Assembly: GCA_905221605.1 (NCBI GenBank)
Contig: CAJNDS010000189.1
Coordinates: 152,501 to 201,903 of the forward strand
Reading direction: 5' to 3'
Origin: Symbiodinium natans
Lineage: Eukaryota > Sar > Dinophyceae > Suessiales > Symbiodiniaceae
Length of the DNA: 49,403 bases
This document shows positions 11,000-21,100 of the stretch, piece after piece. The notes beneath the pieces are model-generated. The model saw only the letters and a list, made by a program, of their open reading frames with translations. It had not been told where the DNA came from and made no database searches. Within the stretch, counting starts at the first letter, position 1. Each line of letters starts with the position of its first letter. Made by a program: the position numbers and the translations under genes.

Positions 11000-11183
11000 G
11001 TGAGAACATCAATGTTTGCCCACTCCAGGCTGTCGCCTGTGCCTGCTATCAGCTGCTCAGTGCGCAGGCCTTGTTTTTGGCACGTGGCTGTCAACTGAGG
11101 CAGGATTTCTTTCAGCGCAATTGCCACATGCGATGGCGGTACTTGCTGATGTTTCTCAGCTTGAAGCAAATGATATCTAAGGC

Positions 11184-11365
11184 ATGTACACAAAAAGTCA
11201 CGCAACATCACGGAGCGTCACGAAGCCAAGGATAGCAAGTGAGCTTGGGAGATACCTTGCTGTCACCCAAATGGATGTTCGTGCAGCCACGGAAGTCTTG
11301 CAGTCTGCGCAGCGGTACTTCCAGATTATGCGGCAGCTGCCCGCTTTTGGTCCCCACGCAGGCAG
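11184..11365 (+). CDS. Candidate exon, helical segment
   Basis: The frame runs from an ATG at 11184 to a donor AG|GTAGCA after 11365. The segment ELGRYLAVTQMDVRAATEV followed by LQSAQRYFQIMRQL is strongly amphipathic. It may belong with the exon at 10861 and the ORF at 11662, but I could not show a phase-consistent chain. Confidence 0.3.
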
Positions 11366-11661
11366 GTAGCAACATGTCCAGCATGTCTGGTGAACATTGT
11401 AGGAGGTGGCAGTCATGCTTTAGCCCAGGAGTTGAGGTTTGTCGAGACTGTGCAGTAAACCGTTTCAGCGATGCAAGAGCACGCTTACCAGAAGATGCCG
11501 CTCTCCATCTTGTCAGCTGGAATCTTCAGAAGTCACCCCGCAGGTGGTGTGCATCTGCAAGCAAGCGGTGCATAAATGATGAGTGACAGTTAACCTTCTT
11601 GGGATGTTTAGAAGCAACAGAGACGCAGGAAAGCTGACATCTCCCCATGACATCAGTCTGA

Positions 11662-11988
11662 ATGCTGACTACTTCCCGGTCTCTCGGCAATGCACAAAGC
11701 GAAGCCAGGCAAACTCAGGCTTTCTCCTCCCTTACCTTGGTGCTAGGCATCCGTGGTCAACCAGGGCCCCATCTGGAAGAATGCCAAAAAGCAGGTGCTC
11801 TCAAGCACATTCTGCCTCAAAACTTGGACAACGCAGTGACAACGCTCACAAAGTCACAAGATGGGCTTTGCCAGGTCCCGATCGCCGCCTTCCTGGAGGA
11901 CAACTTCCCCACCATCAAGGGTGAACTGCCTCCCGGCCCAGTTTTCCGCATTCTCTGCGTCTTTGGCCAGGGAGCTGCATCGAGATGA
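11662..11988 (+). CDS. Candidate last exon or ORF, 108 aa
   Basis: A 108-codon frame ends in TGA. The segment LEECQKAGALKHILPQNLDN followed by AVTTLTKSQDGLCQ and LEDNFPTIKG looks like a folded helical protein. An acceptor TTGGTGCTAG at 11748 would start a shorter exon in a different frame, so the 5' boundary is unclear. No family is recognised. Confidence 0.4.
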   Translation: MLTTSRSLGNAQSEARQTQAFSSLTLVLGIRGQPGPHLEECQKAGALKHILPQNLDNAVTTLTKSQDGLCQVPIAAFLEDNFPTIKGELPPGPVFRILCVFGQGAASR

Positions 11989-12365
11989 ATTGCACGAAGG
12001 GTTGCGAAATATACCCGTTTCCACAGCAAGTGCGAAGCGTGCAGGTTAATTTGTAGCTGATTGGCAGCTGCGGCGCTTTCAATCTTGTTTGGGAGACAGG
12101 GCTCGAATCGGGAAACGACCGGTCACACTGGCAACGGGTCCAGTAAATGAGTCCAGGCCTGTGTAGGCAAGCCCGCTCAATGTAAAGCTTGCCTGGTCAG
12201 GTTGGCGATTCTTAACGAGGAGCATCGCTTCAGCTTGATGAATCAGGCATCGTCGCGGAGATGTGGAACCCACAAGCAACTTGCAGCAACTGCAGCATGT
12301 GCAAGGTCACCCGCAACGCGGAGCCTCAGTTTGGCCCTCGGGATGACGACTGGCTAACTGCGTAC

Positions 12366-12671
12366 CTGGTGCGTGGAGCGGCATTCAATGAGCTGGTCTG
12401 CGCTCACGCGCCTCAGAGACTCGCTTTGACAGGGGTGCTGTAAATTCCTGGGTGCCGCAAGCTGTCGCATTTTCCAATCTGAGGACTTGTGCTTTGCTTC
12501 GTACCCGCCCGGAACTTGCCGATGCTCGAGTCGATTGAGCTGCCCTTGCAAAATCTTCGAGGGCTTTTTTTCACACTTTTTCATCTGTTTTGGGAGCTTT
12601 GCCTCTGAAGCCCAGGAGTGCCACTCGGGCCTCTCCGGCTCGGGCTTCTTGCGGATGGGACCAGGAGGCAT
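12366..12671 (-). CDS. Candidate first exon, basic protein
   Basis: From an ATG at 12671 the minus frame is open for exactly 102 codons to a donor CACCAG|GTACGC. The product starts MPPGPIRKKPEPERPEWHSW and is rich in Lys, Arg, Gln and Pro, with no hydrophobic segment. It may be nuclear or nucleic-acid associated, by inference only. Two Trp-Ser/Asp spots and a Lys-rich LPKQMKKCEKKPSK part stand out. Plus-strand ORFs here are Cys/Phe-rich and look like shadows. Confidence 0.4.
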
Positions 12672-14612
12672 GGCATGCTGTGAACGTGGCGCGCAGCACT
12701 TCTTAGTGTAGAATCGGACCACTGAACACGTTATCTAACGGATTGCACAGACCGATGCGCACGAACGAAGGCTTCTCTGAAAAATGTTCTTGGCTTCAGG
12801 CCGGCTCAAGCCACACTTTGGTGGGGCACCACGGCTTAGCGTGGCTTGGCATGAGACTTCCCCATGAAGTCATACAAAGTCCTGCATATGCCTCAGGGCC
12901 GTGGCACTAGACCCTGGAGTTCAGCCGCACTAGGATTGTGGATGCGCCAAGCGCACATATGCATATGTTTCTTCGGATTTCAACGCCACGCGGTGTCCGA
13001 TTTGAGGCTCACCTGGCCCTTTTGGTCCCCGACGGCGAGGTGTACATGTCGGTTGGGCATGACTGCCCTGCTGCGATTTTTTTAATTTTAATATAGACAA
13101 GATCATCATTAACCTAGGTATCGTCTCGGTTCTCATATGAATATGCAGAGAGCATGTCACGGCTCAATTCTGCAGGAGACGGCTCGGTGGGTGGAGGGGG
13201 AAGTGATCACCTTTGATGATACGTTCATCCACAGCGTGACCCACAACGGCGACCAGCCTCGTTGCTCGGGCTGGTTTCGAGGTCTCGAAGTTTTCCCCAG
13301 AATTTCTAGGTTGTAGAACTTTCTGCTGCGTTACTGTTGCTGTTTGATTCGCTCGCCAAGGTTATGTGCTGAATGTGTGGATGTGCCACCCTTGCGACCC
13401 CACCGAGGGTCATGGCGCTGCAGGGCGCGCAATCCCAGACTATTGTGAAACTGGGCATAGATTGGGACGCCAGCTAGGCTTGCATGTCGTCTTGCATCAA
13501 ATGCCAGAGCAGCGTCAGGGGGATCCTCTCAACCCAACTTCGCTTGAACACAAGAATTGAGCTACTTCAGCACCTCGTAATGTCATGTGATGTTGAGTCT
13601 TCATTCTGGCCGCTATTTCCTGGTAGCTGTGGCCAACATGTTTGTGGCACGCAGCTAGTTTCCAGAGCTTGAGGCTTTTTGGTAGCTGACGGATTCCCGA
13701 GTGTGCGAGAGAGAGAGACAGAGAGAGAGGCTCTTTGGTAGCTCTAGTCGCCAGCTGCAATGCCGAGGAGGGACCGGAGCAGGGTGTTCTGCCCCCGGAT
13801 ATTGCCAGATGATGCCAGATGATCCAATGCCCCATGGAGCCTGACGGACTGGCCCGAGCATTTCGAGATATCCCGAGCCCAGAAACCCAGCCCAAGGGCT
13901 GATGCTGCAGTCGGCAGCTCTGAACTTTGCCATGTTCCGCTTCGATGTTTCGATGTCGGATGCCAGCCGCGCTGTGGACCCTGGAGACGCATAGCAGAGC
14001 GGGCGGATGAGGGTCCCTGAGTGGGTAGATAACTTCTACATGAGGCGTCCAGGCACGATGGTTTGGCCTGCAAGCGAGCCCAAACTGACAGAGCTTGCTC
14101 CTGCTTGATGTGCGTGCTGACAGCAAGCAAGCAGCAAACGGAAAACAGCGTGGTTCCGTGGCTGAAAGGGCTGGAGAAGCCGAGGATTAGTTTTCTGATT
14201 TCGTCGGTAGTGGCCTTGCCAGCTGTGTTCGGCCGCCAGTCTTGGCGTGGCTCAACGTTAGCTGGCTGCATGCTGCATACTGGCACACTGTTCATACTGT
14301 TCCCAGTGAGTTCCCGGGCTCATCGTCGCAAATTGTTCCCGCGTTGTGCCCCCCATTGCCCTCCGCTTTCAGTATCTGGCTCCCACACCTTCCGGCACAG
14401 TGACCTTAGAGATGGAAGCACGTCCGGCAGTTCCCTCGAGGCGAGCCAAGCGCCAGGGTTCTTCACGGTCTCAGCAAAAGTTGGCCGGTGCAGCACAAAA
14501 CAAAATCAAATAAAGCAGCATGCAAGAGGCGGATAGAACTGACATACTGTACCACTAACATGTCTCAAGGCGTGCATCACTGAATCACCGTCGTTTCCTT
14601 CTCTCTCGACAG
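12672..14612. other. No supported gene
   Basis: Long overlapping ORFs exist on the minus strand (13515-14126 and 13744-14295, in different frames) and on plus (14063-14536). None has a recognisable motif or clean splice sites, and they compete with each other. I leave them out. Confidence 0.4.
13706..13730. repeat. (GA)n microsatellite
   Basis: An interrupted GA run (GAGAGAGAGAGACAGAGAGAGAG) is visible. Confidence 0.85.
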
Positions 14613-14669
14613 GCTCTTGACATGCGGAGCTTCCTGTCCTGCCTAGATCTTCGGCTGTCGGCAGCCTAG
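14613..14669 (+). CDS. Candidate small last exon
   Basis: A pyrimidine-rich acceptor (TTCTCTCTCGACAG|G) opens 18 codons, ALDMRSFLSCLDLRLSAA, ending in TAG. The peptide is a leucine-rich amphipathic helix. Too short to be sure of. Confidence 0.25.
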   Translation, partial: ALDMRSFLSCLDLRLSAA

Positions 14670-14784
14670 TGCAAGAGGTAGTAAAGAGGGTTGATGAGCA
14701 CCTTGAGATGGGCGAGTATACCCTTGAATGGTGCGGTTTTAAGATATCTTAAGCACCAACAACAGGGGCCCCAGCACCCAGCCT

Positions 14785-14999
14785 TTGGAAGAACAGAAAA
14801 AGAAAGGTCACTGGCAGCAGGGCTTCCGCCCACCTGTCCAGCTCCACGTGGCGCTCTCGGCCGAGGTAGGGCGTGCTTGGCGCAGAAGGGCCGTGTCTGA
14901 CTTCCGACAAAATTGGCTGCGGATTTGTACTCGGTCTATGTTCATGAGCCCTGTGCCTGCCGGTTTGCATCGTGATTGCATAAAATGCCACGGCCCTTG
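14785..14999 (+). CDS. Candidate exon with CxxC
   Basis: The frame is open from about 14785 to a donor CCTTG|GTGAGT at 15000. The product is Lys/Arg-rich and ends with GLHRDCIKCHGPW, a CxxCH spot. The 5' boundary is not defined. A minus-strand ORF (14749-15108) overlaps and is less charged. Confidence 0.25.
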
Positions 15000-17213
15000 G
15001 TGAGTCGCGAGCCCGCAGCTTTCCTTTTCTAGTTGTCGTGCAGGGTGGGACTACGTTGGAGAGGAAACCCAAGGCAGCAGGCTTAGAGAACGAGTGTATG
15101 CCGAGCATGCATGTGCGATTCAGGGTTTGTTAAGTGTACATTTTGCCGGGGCTACTCAGAGACCTGGTTGCAGAAGTGTGTCAATGTTTGGCAGTTCACG
15201 CAGTTCGCATAGGCCCTGAAGGCTACAGGCATAGGACCTTAGAGCCAGTTTTGGATTTGGGTTTGGAATTAGGCTCAGGGGGGCGTAGAAGGCACAGCGC
15301 GCGAACATGTGGAGTAAGGCATGGGGGCGTGTTTGTCACTGGGGTGCCCAAGGCGCAAAGTGAGTACCACCTGAACATCGGTCGCATCGCGCACGCCTCA
15401 TGAGCACCATGGGATGTGTCAGTGTCTTTGTGGCTTGCAGTACCGCAGCAAGCCTAAGCCAGAAGTCGGCAGAAGAAGAATGCTCTTTCAACCCATGTAC
15501 CCGAACCCCACATCACAGCAGGCCAATGCTGTGCACATAGGCCCCTATATGGGCCCCATATTCGCACATTTCCCGTCACTCTCGTCAGGATCAAGCCAAC
15601 AAACCAGCATGAATCGTGCTAATATGAGGTGCGGGCTTTGTGCATGCTAAGAAGGTAAGTCCAGTTTGGCCATGGATATGCTAGGACGGGGCCGGAGTTG
15701 TGAATTCCCGAACTCTAAAGTGCGTGTACCTTTCGCAAAGCTCTACCTAGAGAAGGTGCTAGGATCATGTCCAAAGCTGCGGGCAAGCCTCCGCTTGCTC
15801 ACAAGATTTGCAGCTTGCCTGAACATCTGGGAGCAATGCAGACAACCAGACAGGCCATGACCCAAAGAAGTGATGGCTTTGGCATGATCTAAGCCGACAT
15901 CGACTATAGGCCCTTGAGGCAGATAACCTTACATAAGAATTGTGCGGTTCCTTTTTGATGCTGGTTACTTTTCAGTTTTCACGGCACTTGGTCCTACACT
16001 TGTCTGGTCAAAGACAGGTTTGCCTGGCCTGCCGCCTCGCAGCCATGATGCAATGGTCACCGTTGCTGTCATCGCCAGAATGTTTCAAAAACACATCATT
16101 CATCATGCGGGCTGTTGGTGGTGGTGGTTTGCGGTGTTTCGTTTGCACGCCTCCTGCACAATCAGTCCAAGGAGTACCTGAAGAGGTGGGCCTCGACTCC
16201 GATGTTCTTGCAAGACACAGCGAGGCCGGATACAGCAACCAAGGCATTCTGCGCAAGTGTCAGTCAATGTGGTGTGTGTGATGCCTGAAATTCCAAGGGT
16301 GCGTTCTTGGTGTTGATGCACATACAAGGGAAAGGGAGTGGAGGGTTTAGGGTTTATTGAAATTGTTTAGGATTTGGGTCCCAAAAAAACGGTTTAAGTT
16401 TCAGGTTTTGAGTTTGTGCCAAGTAGCTTCGGGATGCCCAGGGTCGATTTACTCCAATTTTCCTTGCTCAGATAGGAAGTCTTTTCTGCCCCAGATGCCC
16501 AATGTCACTTAATATGGTTCTGTAATTTGTCAAGGTGTCTTTTTTGCATGTACGAACTACCTCCTGCTACTTTGAGAAAATACAACATGCTGTGCGACTA
16601 TTGTTTATGGTTGAGATCCACGCTCCCTGGAGAGAATTCGTGGACTGTAAGCTCGGTAGGCCCGGTAGGCCCTTGGGACATTTTGTATTTCCCTTATTGG
16701 GTTTGAAGAGGGTTATAAGCGCCACCCTAGTTTGTTGTTGTTCATGTTTTCTGTCTCGGTCTTGTTCGCTGCCAAGCCCTAGAATCATAAAACTTTGAAC
16801 TGTAAATCCCAAAACTAAAGCCCATTCAGGCCCCAAGCCCCTTGCGGTTCAGGGATAGGCTGAAGAGTGAGTGAAGTGAACAAGCAGGTGTACCGAAGTT
16901 TAGAGTCCAAAAGCTTTGAGTGTAGAGTTAGGTGAATGGTAGTAGATCAAGCTAGTAACAACGAGATATGTATAGGAGCAGTTGTTTGTTGGAGAGAAGT
17001 GTCCATCTTTCAGGCGCCGACCTGAGTCCACGCTTCAAAGATAGCAGTTAGAGGTTGCAAGCAAATGTGCTACTCAGAATAATCGATACCACCATCACGC
17101 CCCACCGCCCTCCCCCTCCTACGGGTATCCACTGTTTTCAGGTGGACAACTGATAACTGGGTTTGGAGGTTGGTTCCTTTAAAATCCAAAAGACTTGATA
17201 CTTGAGATTCCAG
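15000..17213. other. Mostly non-coding
   Basis: Short ORFs without support. A good GTAAGT at 15656 has no convincing exon before it. The stretch may contain the missing 5' exons of the beta-lactamase-family gene, but I found none with the expected amino-terminal motif. Confidence 0.4.
16341..16420. repeat. Degenerate TTTAGGG-like tract
   Basis: GGGTTTAGGGTTT is followed by decayed variants such as TTTAGGATTTGGG and TTTCAGGTTTTGAG. It looks like an old telomere-type repeat in the TTTAGGG orientation. Confidence 0.6.
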
Positions 17214-17346
17214 GTCTCCCCGGATGCTTGAATCTTGAGTCTTGGAGCCAAACCCCGAAGTCAAACCAAAACGTTGAAGGCTGACATTCCAACGTTGAAC
17301 TTCAAGGTTGTGGCTGGAAACAAGATTCAAGACTCAAGGCCTCCCC
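17214..17346. repeat. CTCCCCGGATG direct repeats with CAAGA/TCTTG arms
   Basis: CTCCCCGGATG occurs near 17216 and again near 17341. Between them, CTTGAATCTTGAGTCTTGG (17228-17246) is nearly complementary to CAAGATTCAAGACTCAAGG (17321-17339). Confidence 0.6.
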
Positions 17347-17405
17347 GGATGAGTCACCCGCAGGCAGGTACAAAGTCCCACCGTTCACATTTGAAGAGAT
17401 CCAGC

Positions 17406-17454
17406 CCCAATGTTGAACTTCAACATCATCAGAATGTTGAACTTCAACATTGGG
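17406..17454. repeat. Nested hairpins built from ATGTTGAACTTCAACAT
   Basis: Two copies of a near-perfect palindrome (arms ATGTTGAA and TTCAACAT around one odd base) lie side by side. Together they form a larger inverted repeat with outer arms CCCAATGTTGAA and TTCAACATTGGG. A related half-site, ACGTTGAACTTCAAGG, lies near 17292. Confidence 0.85.
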
Positions 17455-17646
17455 CCCTAAGATTCAAGATTGGGCAATCGAGGAGTTGTCTTGCTCATCC
17501 GAGCTCAATCAGTTTCACAGTTCCATTCGCATTGCAGGCATACAATGTGTCCCGAAGACCGTCATTTATGCGGTAGCGTGATGATAACCATAACGTTTAA
17601 TCCCCATGCGCGCGTGCTCTTGCGTGCATGACTGCTTTTTTCGTAG

Positions 17647-17851
17647 GCCAACGAGAAGCACATCGCGAGTGGTGCCTGGTCAGTGGATACCTCATGTGAG
17701 AAGTTCGGCTGTGGAACTAGAATTTGAAACTCGCCTTCTTCAAGCTGAGTTCCCGGACGAAGCTTTGAAGGCGAACGTTCACAGGTTCTTTTGCTTTACT
17801 CCTCATCAAGAAGTCCAAAGCGAAGGGTGTTGTATCCGAAGTGGCTCATGA
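17647..17851 (+). CDS. Candidate last exon, unknown protein
   Basis: An acceptor (GCTTTTTTCGTAG|G) opens a frame of about 68 codons ending in TGA. The product contains SSAVELEFETRLLQAEFPDE followed by ALKANVHRFFCF, mixed-charge and helical. It ends about 225 bases before the first recognised exon of the beta-lactamase-family gene, so it would be a separate gene on the same strand. Confidence 0.35.
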
Positions 17852-18075
17852 TATGGTAGTGTCCGTCTGCATGAGTGAGGTTACATGCCGGGAGTTGCAG
17901 AATGCGCGCTGAAAGACAACTGCTTGGTCTATGCTGACATCCGTGGCTACCAGGCGCGCTGTTGCACGGACAAATGCCATTGTTTCCGTCAGTTGTAAAC
18001 CGTTAGTTTCGTTCCCAAGCAACATGGCATTGCCGCTTCAAACGGATTTTGGGTTGCTTGCCTCGTCACGGCCAG

Positions 18076-18134
18076 GACAAGGAGACACGAACACCTATGA
18101 CCGACAAGTCTTTATTTCGCTGCCACTCCATGAC
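18076..18134 (+). CDS. Beta-lactamase-family exon 1 (first recognised)
   Basis: Begins at acceptor CGGCCAG|G and encodes DKETRTPMTDKSLFRCHSM plus two bases of a Thr codon. It holds the catalytic Ser of the SxxK motif. Donor is C|GAGACT, a GA donor. Phase 0 start, phase 2 end. Confidence 0.85.
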
Positions 18135-21100
18135 GAGACTTGGCTGGCAGGTTCGTGTGAAGTTCGACTGCCTTGTGAAAAGGTTCGTGTGAAGTGTGGC
18201 TAGCAATGTCATTTCGAATGCAATCCTGGTGTACCCTTTTGGGGCCTCATAGCCCTGCACAACGTATGATTTTTTGTTGGATTTTGAAGGCAAGCTTTGG
18301 AATCAAGCAGCAGGTCGGGTGCAGAGCAGTGGTAAACAGTTCAACTTGAACAGGAACCTTGACGTTGATCCGAATGTTGCTTGCTTGGTTGAACCGTGGC
18401 GACCATGGCGACCATGGCGACCATGGCCCGTTCCCGCTTCAGGAAGCCGATCACGGCTGTGGCGCTGATGGCGCTGTGGGAGGACGGCATCATTGCTGAA
18501 ACCACAGCAGGTTCTGCAACATTCATTTTGCAAGAGATAGATAGACACAATCTGTACAATCTGTACCCTGGACATGAGAAGGAAACAGCTCGTCGCTAGA
18601 GAAGGCTGATTAGGCAACGCAGCTGTATGTTCAACACACCGCATCTTTGTCCTACACTCCCCGGATGCAAAGGGATTGGTTCCGAATGGGTTCACAACGA
18701 GGCTTGGCAAGGCATAAGCAAGCCACTCCGTGCAGGAAGGCCAAATTGGCTTGGACGACCCTGTCCATAAGTACATCCCGGCTTTTCGGCACATGAAGGT
18801 GCGATGCTCAGCAGGCTTTGTCTTGGGCATGTACAGAACTTGCATATGTGATGAGAGATGATCGCCCAAGCAACATCACAGATTCGCAGTGGCCCAACAC
18901 TCATCACAGGTTGACAAACGCAAGGGCCTCGAAAACGCGTGTCGCCCGATCACGATTCGCCACCTGGTCACTCACACCTCTGGCTTGGGTGTCTCGGACA
19001 GCAGTACTTATTTGGAATGAGGGCTTTCGGGCCCAGGCAACTCGTGTCTCTCCATGACTTCATTGCATTTTAATTACTGTAACTTTACTACAAGCGTTCC
19101 AGCTGCATCTGAACTTCTGAGACTTGTCTGTGGAGACAGGTTATGGCCCGTCGCGTGAGCGAAAGTGCGATAAGCTGGATGAGGGGCCTTACACCCACTT
19201 CGTCAAGCGTGTGGATGCCGGGCAAGTTCGCAACCTGACTCTTTGTTGCAACTTCAGGCATTGCCTTGCGGAATGTCAACCATGTCAATGTCCACCATGT
19301 TGCTTTTTGCCGACCTTGCGCTGCGTCAGAACCTGAACGCCGAACACATACCAGACTGCACAATGTACTCTCATCATTCAATGCAGACCTTGAGACAGGC
19401 CGTGGCTCTGCGGCTCCGCGTGGCCGCGTGCGGAGAATGTCCAAAGAAAAACGCAAGTCGACAAGCTCGAAGAGTGGGTGCTAAAGGACTCGAAAGATCG
19501 GAAGCTGAAAAGTGTGAGAAGTGCACGGTGGGGTTTAGGGTTGAAAGGCTTTGGGGTGTGCTGTTGTGGCTCGTGGTCTCCCAGCCACAAACTTGTAACC
19601 GCAAAAAACTGCAACGAATGATTCACCCCAGAATCGTTAAAGCTACGGTTTAGGGGTTAGTGTTTTGACGGAAATTTCGGCAAGTTCGAATCCTAAACCA
19701 AAAGTCTGTGCAGACCAACCTTGTCAGCACGACTTTTGCATCTGTGTGTCAAGCTGCATGCCCTTGTCTTGTTCGAGGCCTGTCGTTGAGGTCAGTTCAT
19801 GTCCCATGGGAGTGGGCTAGCAGAATGAAGGAGGTCATGCGGTCACGCTGCACCTCTTATCCGAGCCTGCTTTCCGTGCCCTTGCATAGCGAGACCATCG
19901 GGCATGGCACGGCAGAGTGCCAGGGGGAGAAACCACAAGGTCTGAGGTTCAATGGCTGAGGATAGTTCCAAGTTTTGCTGTTTCTCGTAAACGTCAATTA
20001 TTTTTTTTTAGGCTTGTAGGGCTTTACGAATCCAGAAATCGAAACGGCAAGTGACGTCTGCGAGTTCCTTGCTCCGAATTATCCCCCCTACCCATACCTC
20101 CAGCGTGTTTGAACATACGAAACATACGGTCATGAATCATGGGAATTGACTGTCTTCGCCTATTGTGCGGTTGTGTGGCGCTTGTTGGTGGGGTTTGGCC
20201 TAAAGTCGTGTCTTGGTCGAACGTGTGGTTGTTGTGCTTGGTTCGTCTCGGCTCAGCGTGTGGTCCCATGTTTGCCTACTGGCGCGGCTTTTGTTTATTC
20301 ACTGTTGTTTTGCTTTATTGGCGGGTCTTGGCTCCGTGTGCTGTTGTTTTGCTTATCCGCGCGTGTTGGCCCAATGTGTTGTGGTTTGCTTGTTGGTGTG
20401 TTGGCCAAATGTGTATTTGATTTTTTGCTTGTTGGTGCGTCTTGGCTCAATGAATGGCAGGTTGATTCTTACTGGTGCATCTTGCCGAAGTGTCTCATTG
20501 TGTGATTGTTGAAGCGAGAAATGCCGAAACGTCACTTTCCGGGATGCGAAAACTCGGACACTGACTTTTCCAGTCTCGGAGATGATGTCTTTAAGGGGTC
20601 CTAGTCCCAAGGGTACTTGTGGCAAGATGCCAAGGAAACGCTTCTGCGACGAGCTCGCGGCGGTTCCACTTCGATTCCATCCGGGTGAAAGGCATCCAGA
20701 TCATCCTTTGTGTATTATTGGCAATGCTATGCATGTAGGTTTTGCCATCGCTAGGGCAGCAGATAAGTAACCACGTGTGCAGCATGGGCTTGGTGCTGGT
20801 ATCAAAGGATCTCGCCTCACTACTGGTAGGTAGCCTCAACTTGACGTGGACTTCGTGCCCCTCTCTGCTGCGCAGGTGGGAATACTCCATGGGAATGGAC
20901 GTGCTTGGCCGCGTGCTGGAGGTAGTGTCTGGAATCTCAGCAGTTTCTTAAAGGTTCTTGCAGCTTGGAGAGGGGATTTCGTTGAGATTTCTGTTTGTGT
21001 GCGTACCCCGTACGCGTCCGCCACTGCGTTATCCTCCGCAGCTGCACTTGGGCATGGTTCGGTGCAAGGTTCTGTCGGGCAATGTCTTTCCAGGCCCATA

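Noticed and set aside
10978-11211. 77-codon ATG-started minus ORF
   Set aside because: Protein-like (SHVAIALKEILPQLTATC), but it overlaps two plus-strand candidates with splice sites; the strand could not be decided, so it is not listed as a feature.
13515-14295. Two long minus ORFs (203 and 183 codons)
   Set aside because: They overlap each other in different frames, include a GA microsatellite, and show no motif or splice signals.
18397-18427. Triple ACCATGG as a tandem set of start codons for a short protein
   Set aside because: The downstream peptide is exon 2 of the beta-lactamase-family gene, which joins to an upstream exon holding the catalytic Ser, so the repeat is intronic.
19676-19700. 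GTTCGAATC as a tRNA T-loop
   Set aside because: The flanking bases do not form the T-stem and no acceptor, D or anticodon arms are found nearby.
20430-20460. TTGGCTCAATG as a spliced-leader relic
   Set aside because: Only nine bases match and it is part of a local degenerate repeat, so it is not a reliable relic of a trans-spliced retrocopy.
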